In this document: positions 49,901-59,810 of the stretch, piece after piece
Position numbering within the stretch: the first letter of the stretch is position 1
Layout of the letters: each line of letters opens with the position of its first letter
Notes under the pieces: generated by a model
The model's database searches: none
What the model saw: the letters and a program-made list of their open reading frames with translations, nothing else
Told to the model about the DNA's origin: nothing
Made by a program: the position numbers and the translations under genes
DNA from: Leucobacter sp. UT-8R-CII-1-4
GTDB taxonomy: Bacteria > Actinomycetota > Actinomycetes > Actinomycetales > Microbacteriaceae
Reading direction: 5' to 3'
Assembly (NCBI RefSeq): GCF_030010235.1
Contig: NZ_JASCRS010000003.1
Coordinates: 358,393-422,392 of the forward strand
DNA: 64,000 nt

Positions 49901-51330
49901 CCCTCGATCTTGAACGGCCGATCCGTAACCCGGACACCGGCTCCGCTCCGCTGATGACAAAGCGCGCCCGCTGGCTGGTGCTGCTCGGCTTCGTGCTGCC
50001 CGGCAGTGCGCAATTGCTCGCAGGCAACCGCAAACTCGGTCGATTTGGTCTCGGCGCGACCGTGTTCATGCTGCTCTTTGGGGTGCTTGCCCTGTTGGGC
50101 ATGAAGTTCGCGAACGAATTCACGCTCACCATGTTCACGAATTCACTCGTGCTTCTGGTGCTGCAAATCGTGATTGTCGCCTACGCGGTGCTTTGGCTTG
50201 TGCTCGGGTTTGACACACTGAGGCTCACCAAGATCGTCACAATCTCACCGCGTTGGCGTGCTCCAATCGCGGTGCTTTCAATTCTGCTGACCTTTGTGCC
50301 AGTGCTCGGCGCGGGCTGGGCTGCCGCGTCGGTGGGCTCCGCCCGAGGCGCAATCGGTGACATCTTTGGTGGCGGCGCGCCCGCGGTCGAACCCGTCGAC
50401 GGGCGATACAACATTCTGTTGCTTGGCACTGACGCGGGTGTCGACCGCGAAGGCATGCGACCAGACAGCATCTCTCTGGTGAGTATCGACGCGAAAACCG
50501 GGCAGTCGGCCATTATCGGCCTGCCGCGCGAACTGATCGACATGCCTTTCCCCGAGACTTCGCCGATGTACAACGTCTACCCGGAGGGGTTCTGCGTCGA
50601 GCCAAACAACTACCAGCCAATGGAAGAGGGCGGTTACGACTGCTTCTCCACCGGCTACCTCAACGCGGTCTACACCGAGGTTGAAGTTTCAGGCTCACCC
50701 TCATATGAGGGTCTCTACCCGAACGCAGTGGCCGAGGGTTCTGAACCAGGTATCGAAGCGACAAAAGACGCTGTTGAGGGCGCTACCGGTCTTGTCGTGC
50801 AGTTTTACGTGCTGATCGACATGGACGGTTTTGCCACGCTGATCGATGCGCTCGGTGGCGTCGAGATTAATGTTCAGGAGCAGGTGCCAGTCGGTGGTCG
50901 TGAAGACGAAGACACGGGCGAGTGGGTCGACGTTGCCTGGTACATCGAACCCGGATTGCAGACGCTGAACGGTGAGAACGCTCAGTGGTACGCCCGTTCA
51001 AGGCACGGCTCCGATCGTGGCGACTACGCGCGCATGGATCGTCAGCGTGAATTGCAGGCGGCGATCCTCGCGCAGATGAACCCTTCAAATGTGCTGATGC
51101 GCTTCCAGGAGATCGCAAAGGCTGGCGTCAACTTGGTAGCCACCGATATTCCTGAGTCGATGCTCGGGCGCTTCGTGCCGCTCGCGGGCAAAGCGAAAAA
51201 CTTTGATCCTGTGATGGTGCAGCTCACGCCACCAAACGTTGACCCGGAGGATCCCGACTATGCAACGATCCGCCAGTTGGTAGCGGACGGCATCGCAGCA
51301 GCCTCCCCGGTTGTTGAAGAGAGCGAGTAG
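49897..51330 (+). CDS. LytR-CpsA-Psr (LCP) family envelope glycan ligase
   Basis: 477 aa. About four hydrophobic helices within residues ~25-160, then the extracytoplasmic LCP domain: YNILLLGTDAGVDREGMRPDSISLVSID (phosphate-binding Asp/Arg), LPRELIDMPFPE, then YARSRHGSDRGDYARMDRQREL. Transfers lipid-linked glycans to peptidoglycan. The multi-TM N-terminus is typical of actinobacterial members. Co-translated with galE (ATGA) inside the polysaccharide cluster. Confidence 0.92.
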   Translation: MTLDLERPIRNPDTGSAPLMTKRARWLVLLGFVLPGSAQLLAGNRKLGRFGLGATVFMLLFGVLALLGMKFANEFTLTMFTNSLVLLVLQIVIVAYAVLWLVLGFDTLRLTKIVTISPRWRAPIAVLSILLTFVPVLGAGWAAASVGSARGAIGDIFGGGAPAVEPVDGRYNILLLGTDAGVDREGMRPDSISLVSIDAKTGQSAIIGLPRELIDMPFPETSPMYNVYPEGFCVEPNNYQPMEEGGYDCFSTGYLNAVYTEVEVSGSPSYEGLYPNAVAEGSEPGIEATKDAVEGATGLVVQFYVLIDMDGFATLIDALGGVEINVQEQVPVGGREDEDTGEWVDVAWYIEPGLQTLNGENAQWYARSRHGSDRGDYARMDRQRELQAAILAQMNPSNVLMRFQEIAKAGVNLVATDIPESMLGRFVPLAGKAKNFDPVMVQLTPPNVDPEDPDYATIRQLVADGIAAASPVVEESE

Positions 51331-51334
51331 GGGC

Positions 51335-52246
51335 TTAGGGCTTTCCGCTGAGCCCGCGGTTGCCGTCGCGCCAGCCGCGAATGGCTTCGCCGATGCCGCT
51401 GGGTTTGCCGCGGCGCAGGCGGCCGAGGCTTTCGCGAGCAACCCGGCGAATCACTGCTGCCCGATTTTTTGCGCGCGGGATCCCCGATTTGCGCGCAAAA
51501 AGCACCATGTTGCGAATACCCAAGTACATGGGGTGAGCGCCTGGCTGCTGGTATGAGATTTCGTCTGGAACGATCAGGCTCTCAAAGCCATGCTGCGAGA
51601 GTCGCCAGCCTGTGTCGACGTCTTCGAAGTAGAGGAAATACTCTTCAGCGATCCAGTCGATTGCTTCAAGAGCGGCCGCCGTGTACATGGCAATCGCGCC
51701 ATCAACCCAGGCGACCGGGTATGGTTTCGCAGCGCGGGGCTCGTTGAGGTGTGAAGCGCGCCCGCCAGCGGTCACCAGGCCGCCGGCAGAGAACACCCGC
51801 TCGCGGTTGTCTGCAAAGCGCAGCAGAGGCGCGGCGCAGCCAGCTGTTGGAGCGCCCTGTTTGAGGGTGTCGAGCAGGCGCTCGGCAAGACCAGGCCCGA
51901 AAACAGCATCGTGCGTGAGCACGAGCAGCGCGTCGTGTCCCAGGCGATCCCGCGCGACATTGACCGCTGCGCCGTAGCCTGGATTCTCTGGTAGAGACAC
52001 CAGCTCGGTGCGGTCAGCGAGCGGCATTTCAGTGAGGTCTGCTGCGCTGAGGGTGCCTCCGTTGTCGGCAATCAGCACCTTGCGTGGCGGGAGCGACTGG
52101 CCATCAAGCTGGCGAAGCACCTCGCGCACCAAATCGTGGTTGCGGTAGGCGATGACGAGACTGACGTATCCCTGATCCGCTGCCTCGGTGTCGGAGTCGG
52201 CGCTGCTTTCGGCGCTGCTGTCGATGCCGTTGTCGGTGTCGCTGAT
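51335..52246 (-). CDS. GT2-family glycosyltransferase, apparently with an ATC start codon
   Basis: 303 aa if started at ATC 52246, which follows AGGAG by 6 nt. The first ordinary start codon in frame is TTG/GTG at 52135/52132, beyond the indispensable first strand YVSLVIAYRNHDLVREV, and a stop (TAG) lies 15 nt upstream of AGGAG. Domain: GT-A fold with VLIADNGG, PENPGYGAAVN, LTHDAVF (D-x-D-like), WVDGAIAMY, YFLYFEDVDTGWRL, like rhamnosyltransferases. The N-terminal ~30 residues are acidic Ser/Asp-rich. Convergent with the LCP gene. Confidence 0.75.
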   Translation of the reverse strand: MSDTDNGIDSSAESSADSDTEAADQGYVSLVIAYRNHDLVREVLRQLDGQSLPPRKVLIADNGGTLSAADLTEMPLADRTELVSLPENPGYGAAVNVARDRLGHDALLVLTHDAVFGPGLAERLLDTLKQGAPTAGCAAPLLRFADNRERVFSAGGLVTAGGRASHLNEPRAAKPYPVAWVDGAIAMYTAAALEAIDWIAEEYFLYFEDVDTGWRLSQHGFESLIVPDEISYQQPGAHPMYLGIRNMVLFARKSGIPRAKNRAAVIRRVARESLGRLRRGKPSGIGEAIRGWRDGNRGLSGKP

Positions 52247-52277
52247 GGGAAACTCCTGACCCGTCTAAACTAGATAA

Positions 52278-53522
52278 ATGGCCGCTGCACACCCCACCGA
52301 TAACCCGACGCCGCAGCATCGGGAACGGTCGGTGCTCAGTCTGACGAAGTATATCCCGTACCCCTCAGTGCCTCACGCCGGCGGCCAGTACGTTCTGGCG
52401 CATGATCGGGCACTGCGCGGGGTGGCAAACGTCACCAATCTCGCGCCAAACATTCCGCTGAACCGCGAGGCTCTTCCGCTTGTTGCCGATGGGCCGCCAG
52501 CCGCTCTGCTCGATGGAGCACCACTTGACGGAATGGCGCTTAAACTTTGGCGACTGGAATCAGTGCTCGCGGGCAGCTCGATTTATTGGCCGGTTCGACG
52601 GCTATTTGCGGGGGATCGCGCACCCTGGAAGCAGTTCGCTGAGGCTGACGCAATCGAATTTCAATGGTCTGAGATGATCGCGCTTGCGCCCGCAGTGCGC
52701 CGTCGTCTGCCGAACATTCCGCTGATCGGTATTGGGCATGACATTGTGACTCAGCGGCTCGACCGACAGGCTGCTGGTGCGGGCTCGGCGCTGCGCAGGG
52801 CGCTCTTGCGTTTTGCTGCTGCCCGCAGCCGCAAGCGCGAAGCTGCGTCGTTTGCAGCACTCGACCTGCTGATCGTGCTGAGTGAAAAAGACGCTGATCT
52901 GGCGCGCTCGCTTGCTCCGGCGCTGCGGGTGGAGGTTGTGCCGCCAGGACTGAGCCCGAACGATCCGCTGCCCCGAGCACCTCATGCTGACGAGCCCATT
53001 GTGCTTTTTACTGGCGCTATGAACCGTCCAGAGAACTCCGATGCGGCGATCTGGTTTATCGATGAGATTTGGCCGCGGGTGCACGAAGCTGTGCCGAAGG
53101 CCCGTTTTGTGATTGCGGGCGCAAAACCCAGCGATACTCTCGCTGCGAAGGTTGCTAGTTCACCTCGCGCGAGCCTCACCGGTTTCGTCGATTCACTTGA
53201 GCCCTACTATGCCGAGGCGAGCGTGTTTGTGGCGCCGCTACGCTCTGGAGCTGGTGTGAAATTCAAGACGATTGATGCAATGCTGCGCGGTGTACCCACG
53301 GTGGCGACAAGCGTTGGCGCAGAAGGTATCGACGCCCCGGAACTGTTTGCGGGGCTCAGCGATCAATCGGCTGAGCTTGCGGACGCAGTCATTGCGTCGT
53401 TGAAGTCACCCGATGAGGAGCTCACGCGCAAAGCGCAGGAGTGGGCTGAGAGCGTCTACGGGGTAGACGCGTTCGAACAGAGAATCAGAGAGCTGTACGC
53501 AGATGTCATCGACACCAAGTGA
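52278..53522 (+). CDS. GT4-family glycosyltransferase
   Basis: 414 aa, GT-B. The N-terminal half has YPSVPHAGGQYV; the C-terminal half PIVLFTGAMNRPENSDAAIWFIDEIWP, SLTGFVDSLEPYYAEASVFVAPLRSGAGVKFKTIDAML holds the nucleotide-sugar site. Short -10-like TAAACT (52266-52271) ends 6 nt before ATG 52278: leaderless. Overlaps the next GT gene by 20 nt. Confidence 0.87.
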   Translation: MAAAHPTDNPTPQHRERSVLSLTKYIPYPSVPHAGGQYVLAHDRALRGVANVTNLAPNIPLNREALPLVADGPPAALLDGAPLDGMALKLWRLESVLAGSSIYWPVRRLFAGDRAPWKQFAEADAIEFQWSEMIALAPAVRRRLPNIPLIGIGHDIVTQRLDRQAAGAGSALRRALLRFAAARSRKREAASFAALDLLIVLSEKDADLARSLAPALRVEVVPPGLSPNDPLPRAPHADEPIVLFTGAMNRPENSDAAIWFIDEIWPRVHEAVPKARFVIAGAKPSDTLAAKVASSPRASLTGFVDSLEPYYAEASVFVAPLRSGAGVKFKTIDAMLRGVPTVATSVGAEGIDAPELFAGLSDQSAELADAVIASLKSPDEELTRKAQEWAESVYGVDAFEQRIRELYADVIDTK

Positions 53523-54531
53523 GTTTGCAGATGCCCTTACGGCCGGCCATCATCGTGATCGTGTGGTCGCGGTATTCTCTGCTTTTCGGCCAGAGCCAGC
53601 TCTAGTTGCGCACTGCGCGGTAATCGCGCCCCAGGTGGCGAGGGTGATCGTCGTCGACGACGGTAGTGGCGAGAGCGCTGAGGATGTGCTTGTTCAGCTA
53701 GAGGCAGCCGGGGTGCTGGTGCTTCGACAACCGCAAAACCTTGGTATTGCTTCGGCGATGAACCGCGGCATCGACGCGGCGATCGCTGACGATGCCGAAC
53801 TCTTGATCACTTTTGATCAGGATTCAAACGTGCCAACCGGATTCGTCGACACTCTCGTTGACGAATACGACCGAGCTGTTGCTGCCGAACTACGGGTAGG
53901 CATGGTCGCGCCTGAATTCTTTTCTGCGACCTCACAGGCCCGCACGGCGCCCAGCGTCGCAGTGCTCAGCGAGGGCACCGGATTTCTGGAGTCGTATGCC
54001 CCAATTCAGTCTGGCCTGCTGATGCCGTCGGCTGTGCTGCGCGAGCTCGGGCCGCAGCGCGACGACTACTTTATTGACCTGGTTGATACCGAGTACTACC
54101 TGCGCGCACGTAAAGCTGGCTACGTTGCGATCTGCGCGCCAGGTCTGGTGCTGCCGCACGGCTTCGGTCATCGCCTGTATGTGCACTTCTTCGGCAAAAG
54201 GCTCACGAAGTCTGACGGTCGACCACGCATGGTCGCGGTATCGAGTCCGTTCCGGTACTACTATCGTGCGCGTAATCGCGTGGTAATGAACCGCGAATAC
54301 CGCGACGATTTGGCTGTGCGGGCGCTACTGCGACGTGACGGTGTGCGCGACGTGGTGCTCGACTACGGGGTTGCGGTGTGGAGTGCCCGAGGCAAGCTTG
54401 CGCTTTGCTCATTGATTTTTGCAGGCTGGGCCGATGGGTTGCGAGGGCGCCTGGGCAAAATGTCGCCGAAGCTAATGCGAAAGGCCGCGAGGATCAGCTG
54501 GCGCCACCCGGTGCCAAACGCTGAAGGCTAG
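53503..54531 (+). CDS. GT2-family glycosyltransferase (rhamnosyltransferase-like)
   Basis: 342 aa. VVAVFSAFRPEP, VIVVDDGSG, NLGIASAMNRGID, ITFDQDSNVP (the F-D-Q-D-S form of D-x-D), DLVDTEYYLRARKAGY. This pattern is frequent in L-rhamnosyltransferases of the RfbF/RgpB kind, in keeping with the adjacent rml genes. Donor dTDP-rhamnose is inferred. Confidence 0.87.
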   Translation: MSSTPSEFADALTAGHHRDRVVAVFSAFRPEPALVAHCAVIAPQVARVIVVDDGSGESAEDVLVQLEAAGVLVLRQPQNLGIASAMNRGIDAAIADDAELLITFDQDSNVPTGFVDTLVDEYDRAVAAELRVGMVAPEFFSATSQARTAPSVAVLSEGTGFLESYAPIQSGLLMPSAVLRELGPQRDDYFIDLVDTEYYLRARKAGYVAICAPGLVLPHGFGHRLYVHFFGKRLTKSDGRPRMVAVSSPFRYYYRARNRVVMNREYRDDLAVRALLRRDGVRDVVLDYGVAVWSARGKLALCSLIFAGWADGLRGRLGKMSPKLMRKAARISWRHPVPNAEG

Positions 54532-54571
54532 CAGCATTGGCTGCCAGCCCTCAGCTCATGTAGTTTCGGCG

Positions 54572-55969
54572 CTAGAGCTTGCCCAGATAGTCGGCTAGTG
54601 CCACGCGCGCATCGCGCGGCGCAAAACCAGTCGCCTTGATCTTGTCGAGGGCGAGCATGCTGTTCAGTGGGCGAGGAGCCGCTTCTTTGCCTTCGAAGTA
54701 AGCTGCCGTGCTCGTGCCGCTGACTCTCTCAGCATCGTGGCCGGTGCCTGTGTACACCTCACGAGCAATATCGGCCCAACTCATTGCGCCACCGTCATTA
54801 GTGAGGTTGTAGAGGCCTGGCTCCGGGCGGGTGTTCAGCAGATGCACAATGCCGGCCGCAATGTCTTCTGTGAAACTCAAGCGCCCGAACTGATCATCGA
54901 CCACGCTCGGGGCGATCCCACGCTCAGCAAGCGAAGCCATAGTGCGAACAAAGTTATTGCCATCGCCGATCACCCAGCTGGTACGCACAATGTAGTGCGA
55001 AGGCACAGTCGAGACGACAGCATCGCCGGCAGCTTTTGACTGACCGTACACCCCGAGCGGCGCGATATCTGCCGACTCCGAGTACGCGCCAGCAGCGGTG
55101 CCATCGAATACATAATCACTCGACACGTGCACGAGCGTGAGCCGGTGCTTCGCCGCGTGAGCAGCGAGACGGGCCACACCCGTAACGTTCGCGTCCCAAC
55201 AATCGCGGCGACCCTCGGCGGTCTCTGCAGTATCAACCGCAGTGTAGGCGGCCGCGTTGATCACGGTGTCGTAATCGCTCCAGCGCACCTCATCGAGTGT
55301 GCTCTCGTTGAACAGGTCAATACGTGAGCGGTCGGCAAAGTCGGCTGTTGGCAGTGCGTGCTGAAGCGCGCGACCAAGCTGGCCATTTGCGCCAATCACA
55401 AGAGTGCGCAGCGCCTTCATCGGTTCGACCTCTGCCAGGCGCGGGTGCGCGAGGTCTTTGTCGCTCCGTTCAGCCTCGGCAAGTGGGATCGGCCACGCAA
55501 TTGCGGCGGTCTCATCTTCGAGGTTCAAGAAAGTGTATTCGCTCTGAGCTGCCGCACTCCAGTGATCGTTCACCAGGTAGACGTAGGCGGTGTTGTCTTC
55601 GAGGGTTTGGTAGCTGTTGCCCACACCTCGGGGTACAAAAATTGCGGTGTCGGGGCCAAGCTCTGCCGTGAAAACGGTGCCAAACGAGTCGCCCTCGCGC
55701 AGATCAACCCAGGCCCCGAAAATGCGTCCGGCCGCTACCGAAACATACTTGTCCCACGGCTCGGCGTGAATGCCTCTGGTTGCACCAGCCTTGTCGTTGA
55801 AGGAAATATTGTTCTGAACCGGCCCAAAGTCTGGCAGGCCAAGCGCCACCATCTTTTCGCGCTGCCAGTTTTCTTTGAACCAGCCGCGGTTGTCACCGTG
55901 CACTGGCAGATCAACCAGCACCATGCCCGGGATCGTGGTCTCGCGAATCGCGAGTGGCTTAGCCGCCAT
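54572..55969 (-). CDS. rmlCD: Fused dTDP-4-dehydrorhamnose 3,5-epimerase / reductase (RmlC-RmlD)
   Basis: 465 aa from ATG 55969. Residues ~1-195 are an RmlC cupin (DNRGWFKENW, NNISFNDKAGATRGIHAEPWDKYVSVAAGRIFGAWVDLREG, FVPRGVGNSY), residues ~205-465 an RmlD reductase (TLVIGANGQLGRAL, NAAAYTAVDTAE, HVSSDYVFDG, PLGVYGQSKAAGD with Tyr-x-x-x-Lys). The two normally separate last steps of dTDP-L-rhamnose synthesis are in one chain. It starts 2 nt after rmlB ends. Confidence 0.93.
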   Translation of the reverse strand: MAAKPLAIRETTIPGMVLVDLPVHGDNRGWFKENWQREKMVALGLPDFGPVQNNISFNDKAGATRGIHAEPWDKYVSVAAGRIFGAWVDLREGDSFGTVFTAELGPDTAIFVPRGVGNSYQTLEDNTAYVYLVNDHWSAAAQSEYTFLNLEDETAAIAWPIPLAEAERSDKDLAHPRLAEVEPMKALRTLVIGANGQLGRALQHALPTADFADRSRIDLFNESTLDEVRWSDYDTVINAAAYTAVDTAETAEGRRDCWDANVTGVARLAAHAAKHRLTLVHVSSDYVFDGTAAGAYSESADIAPLGVYGQSKAAGDAVVSTVPSHYIVRTSWVIGDGNNFVRTMASLAERGIAPSVVDDQFGRLSFTEDIAAGIVHLLNTRPEPGLYNLTNDGGAMSWADIAREVYTGTGHDAERVSGTSTAAYFEGKEAAPRPLNSMLALDKIKATGFAPRDARVALADYLGKL

Positions 55970-55971
55970 CA

Positions 55972-56988
<1,017 letters not shown>

Positions 56989-56991
56989 TCA

Positions 56992-57011
56992 CGCCGAGCG
57001 AACGCTCGGCG
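56992..57011. other. Perfect inverted repeat upstream of rmlB
   Basis: CGCCGAGCG-AA-CGCTCGGCG lies 18 nt before the rmlB start. It is either a 5'-UTR hairpin or an operator. The rest of the 150-nt gap between rmlB and the upstream glycosyltransferase stop shows no gene. Confidence 0.55.
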
Positions 57012-57124
57012 ACGGCAGGGTGCCAACAGATTCAAGCCTACCCGCGGAGCCTGAAAAGGCTGAAGCCGGGACTGCTTGGCTTGGTCTGTTTAGTTTCCAG
57101 CGCAGCGCGCATAGCGTTTGGCGT

Positions 57125-58015
57125 CTAGCGCGCGAGCATCGACTTCAGCGCACCGCGCGCACGCAGACCGGAGATCACGATCCAGCGCACCGGTGCACGT
57201 AGCGCACCCGAGTATCGCTTGCGCATAAAACGAATCGCACTTGCAGTCATGGCTCGTTCGGCAACCGCACTGTGCTTTTTCAACGAGTGGCCGCCAGTGT
57301 GCACAATAGTTACCGCTGGATCAAACACATTCGTATAGCCAGCAAGCCCAATTCGGTAGCCGAGGTCGATGTCTTCAAAGTGCAAGAAGTAGGCCTCATC
57401 CCAGCCTTCAATCTGCTCATACACCTCACGTCGAACCATGACAGCTGCACCGGAAAGCCAGCCTGCCGTGCGCTGCTCGTCGTAGTCGGCGTCGTTTTTG
57501 TAGGCGCGCGACCAAGGGTTCTTGGGCCATACCTTGCCAAATAGGGCGTGGCCGACGCCGGTGCCAACCGAGGGCACGTTGCGGGCCGAGGGGTAGACGG
57601 TGCCGTCATCGTTCAGCGTGCGGGGGCCAATGCTGCCGGCATCTGGCGTGTTCAAGAGGGTTGTTGCGAGTTCTACAATCGAGGGAGCGGTGAAGATCAC
57701 GTCGGGATTGCAGAAGAAGTAGGCGTCAAAGGGTGTGTCAGCTGCGGCTTGCAGTGCGCGCACACCAGCGTTCATGCCAGCCCCATAGCCGGGGTTCTGT
57801 GGCAGTGGCACGTAAAGAGCGCCGAATTGTTCGGCGAGGTCGCCAACACCCTCGTCGTTTGGTTTGTTGTCGACGATCGCTACGGCAACGTCGGCACCAT
57901 GCTGCTCCCTGAGCGATGCAAGAAAAGGTTCGAGCGCATCTCTTGAGCCGTAGCTCACAGTGACGACTCCAACGTGGGGCGCAACTGAGGCGCGCGAAGG
58001 GGAGGGCTCGACCAT
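57125..58015 (-). CDS. GT2-family glycosyltransferase (WbbL-like rhamnosyltransferase)
   Basis: 296 aa from ATG 58015; a -10-like TACAAT (58027-58022) ends 6 nt upstream, supporting a leaderless message and this start. VVTVSYGSRDALEPFL, AIVDNKPND, QNPGYGAGMNAGV, FFCNPDVIF, GWLSGAAVMVRREVYEQIEGWDEAYFLHFEDIDLGYRI. The layout matches rhamnosyltransferases that act on GlcNAc-PP-polyprenol in actinobacterial wall linker synthesis. Divergent from rmlA. Confidence 0.87.
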   Translation of the reverse strand: MVEPSPSRASVAPHVGVVTVSYGSRDALEPFLASLREQHGADVAVAIVDNKPNDEGVGDLAEQFGALYVPLPQNPGYGAGMNAGVRALQAAADTPFDAYFFCNPDVIFTAPSIVELATTLLNTPDAGSIGPRTLNDDGTVYPSARNVPSVGTGVGHALFGKVWPKNPWSRAYKNDADYDEQRTAGWLSGAAVMVRREVYEQIEGWDEAYFLHFEDIDLGYRIGLAGYTNVFDPAVTIVHTGGHSLKKHSAVAERAMTASAIRFMRKRYSGALRAPVRWIVISGLRARGALKSMLAR

Positions 58016-58121
58016 GCTCCCATTGTATTGAAGGGCGCTGGTCGATCCTGCGTAAGGTGACGATAGACTGGCCGCTGAGTTTCTCAGGGCTTCTTTGCCC
58101 TGATTCGAAAGGTGGGGTCTC

Positions 58122-58982
58122 GTGAAGGGCATCATTCTGGCTGGCGGCTCGGGCACTCGCCTGTGGCCGATTACCAAGGGCATCTCAAAACAGCTGATGC
58201 CGATCTACGACAAGCCAATGATTTACTACCCGCTTTCGACGCTGATGATGGCGGGCATTAGCGAGGTGCTCGTGATCACGACACCCGAGCACAGCGAACA
58301 ATTCCAGGCACTGCTCGGTGACGGCTCACACCTCGGTATGCGAATTGAGTACACCGTGCAACCATCACCAGACGGACTCGCGCAAGCATTCGTGCTGGGC
58401 GAAGAGTTCATCGGAGACGACAGCGTAGCGCTTGTGCTCGGAGACAATATTTTCCACGGCACCGGCCTCGGTTCAAACCTGCGCAAGCACACCGAGATTG
58501 ACGGTGCGGTGGTCTTCGCCTACCACGTGGCGAACCCGCGTGCCTATGGCGTGGTTGAGTTTGACGACGAGATGCGTGCGCTTTCGATTGAAGAAAAGCC
58601 AGAGCAGCCAAAGAGCAACTATGCGGTGCCAGGCCTCTACTTTTACGACAATGACGTGGTTCGTATCGCAAAAACCATCGAGCCAAGCGCCCGTGGCGAA
58701 CTCGAGATTTCGAGTGTCAACGAGCAATACCTCAACGAAGGTCGACTCAGTGTTCAGGTGCTTGAGCGCGGCACCGCCTGGCTCGACACCGGCACCTTCG
58801 AATCGATGATGCAGGCGTCGGAATACGTTCGTGTGATCGAGGAGCGACAGGGCTTCAAGATCGGTTGCATTGAAGAGATTGCGTGGCGTAATGGCTGGAT
58901 CGACGACGCCCAGCTGCAGGAACTCGCAACACCCCTCGTGAAGAGTGGCTACGGCAAGTACCTGGAAACGCTCGGCAAGTAA
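58122..58982 (+). CDS. rmlA: Glucose-1-phosphate thymidylyltransferase
   Basis: 286 aa from GTG 58122. [32 protein letters not shown] (nucleotidyltransferase signature), [57 protein letters not shown]. Makes dTDP-glucose, the first step of the rhamnose pathway completed by rmlB and rmlCD. Confidence 0.97.
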   Translation: MKGIILAGGSGTRLWPITKGISKQLMPIYDKPMIYYPLSTLMMAGISEVLVITTPEHSEQFQALLGDGSHLGMRIEYTVQPSPDGLAQAFVLGEEFIGDDSVALVLGDNIFHGTGLGSNLRKHTEIDGAVVFAYHVANPRAYGVVEFDDEMRALSIEEKPEQPKSNYAVPGLYFYDNDVVRIAKTIEPSARGELEISSVNEQYLNEGRLSVQVLERGTAWLDTGTFESMMQASEYVRVIEERQGFKIGCIEEIAWRNGWIDDAQLQELATPLVKSGYGKYLETLGK

Positions 58983-58994
58983 CGACTAAAGCAA

Positions 58995-59032
58995 AAAACC
59001 CACCTCGTGACGCGTGTCGCGAGGTGGGTTTT
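58995..59032. terminator. Terminator of rmlA
   Basis: AAAACCCACCTCG (58995-59007) pairs with CGAGGTGGGTTTT (59020-59032), A-run and T-run flanking, so it can serve rmlA and the convergent acyltransferase gene. Confidence 0.92.
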
Positions 59033-59060
59033 GCGTTGGATCGCCGAACGATCCAGGCGG

Positions 59061-59810
59061 TTAGCTTGTGAGCGCAGTAGCAGCCGGGCGGCGATTTTCG
59101 CGCTCGCGCCACTGCTTCAGGTCGTTGGCGAGCAAGTCGTGCCACTGTGTTTCGGTCTCGTCGAGCAGCAGGTCTCCAGACGCATACGCAGTCTGGAGTG
59201 CGGCAATCTGATCCGCTTCGATGCCCTGTCGCTGCATGCCAATGCTGTTCACGCCATGAATGCGGGCAGGCGAGCCAAATGCCTTGACATACGGTGGGAG
59301 GTCGCGGGCAACCGGCGTGCTCATGCCGATCATGCAACCAGCGCCGATGAAGGTGCGCTGGTGCACTGAGGCGTTCATGCCGATGTTGACTCGGTCGCCG
59401 ATCACACAGTGACCGCCAATGCTGACACCAGCACTCACGGTGCTATTTGCGCCGAGCAGTACATCGTGAGCGAGGTAGGCGCGGTTGAGCACCCAAGAAC
59501 CCGCGCCAACCGTGGTCGCGCGATAGCTGCCCTGGTGAATGACAGCGCCCTCGCGAATGACCGCACCCGCACCAATATGCACACCGGCGTGTGCAAGTTC
59601 GCCCGACCAAGCCGCGTTCTGTACGTGGTCGGTCATCTCTGGGGGCGCACCAATCTGTGCGCCTGGACCAATCCATGCGCCATCTTCGATTACGCAGGGG
59701 CCGAGAATCACGGCACCCGGGCCGATCTTCACATCTTCGCCAATCGTGACACCCTCGCCGATAAAAGCGAGCGGGCTGATTCCGTCGCTCACCTTAGGCG
59801 CCAGTCGCAT
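59061..59810 (-). CDS. LpxA-like hexapeptide-repeat acyltransferase
   Basis: 249 aa from ATG 59810, 17 nt inside the Gfo/Idh gene. Left-handed beta-helix with about ten I/V-G-x-G-x-x-I hexads (IGEGVTIGEDVKIGPGAVI, IGPGAQIG, GAVIREGAVIHQG, GGHCVIGDRVNIGMNASVHQ), then a C-terminal helical part. LpxA enzymes acylate UDP-GlcNAc for lipid A, absent in Gram-positives; with the coupled sugar oxidoreductase this is more likely an N- or O-acyltransferase of a nucleotide-activated sugar. Confidence 0.82.
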   Translation of the reverse strand: MRLAPKVSDGISPLAFIGEGVTIGEDVKIGPGAVILGPCVIEDGAWIGPGAQIGAPPEMTDHVQNAAWSGELAHAGVHIGAGAVIREGAVIHQGSYRATTVGAGSWVLNRAYLAHDVLLGANSTVSAGVSIGGHCVIGDRVNIGMNASVHQRTFIGAGCMIGMSTPVARDLPPYVKAFGSPARIHGVNSIGMQRQGIEADQIAALQTAYASGDLLLDETETQWHDLLANDLKQWRERENRRPAATALTS

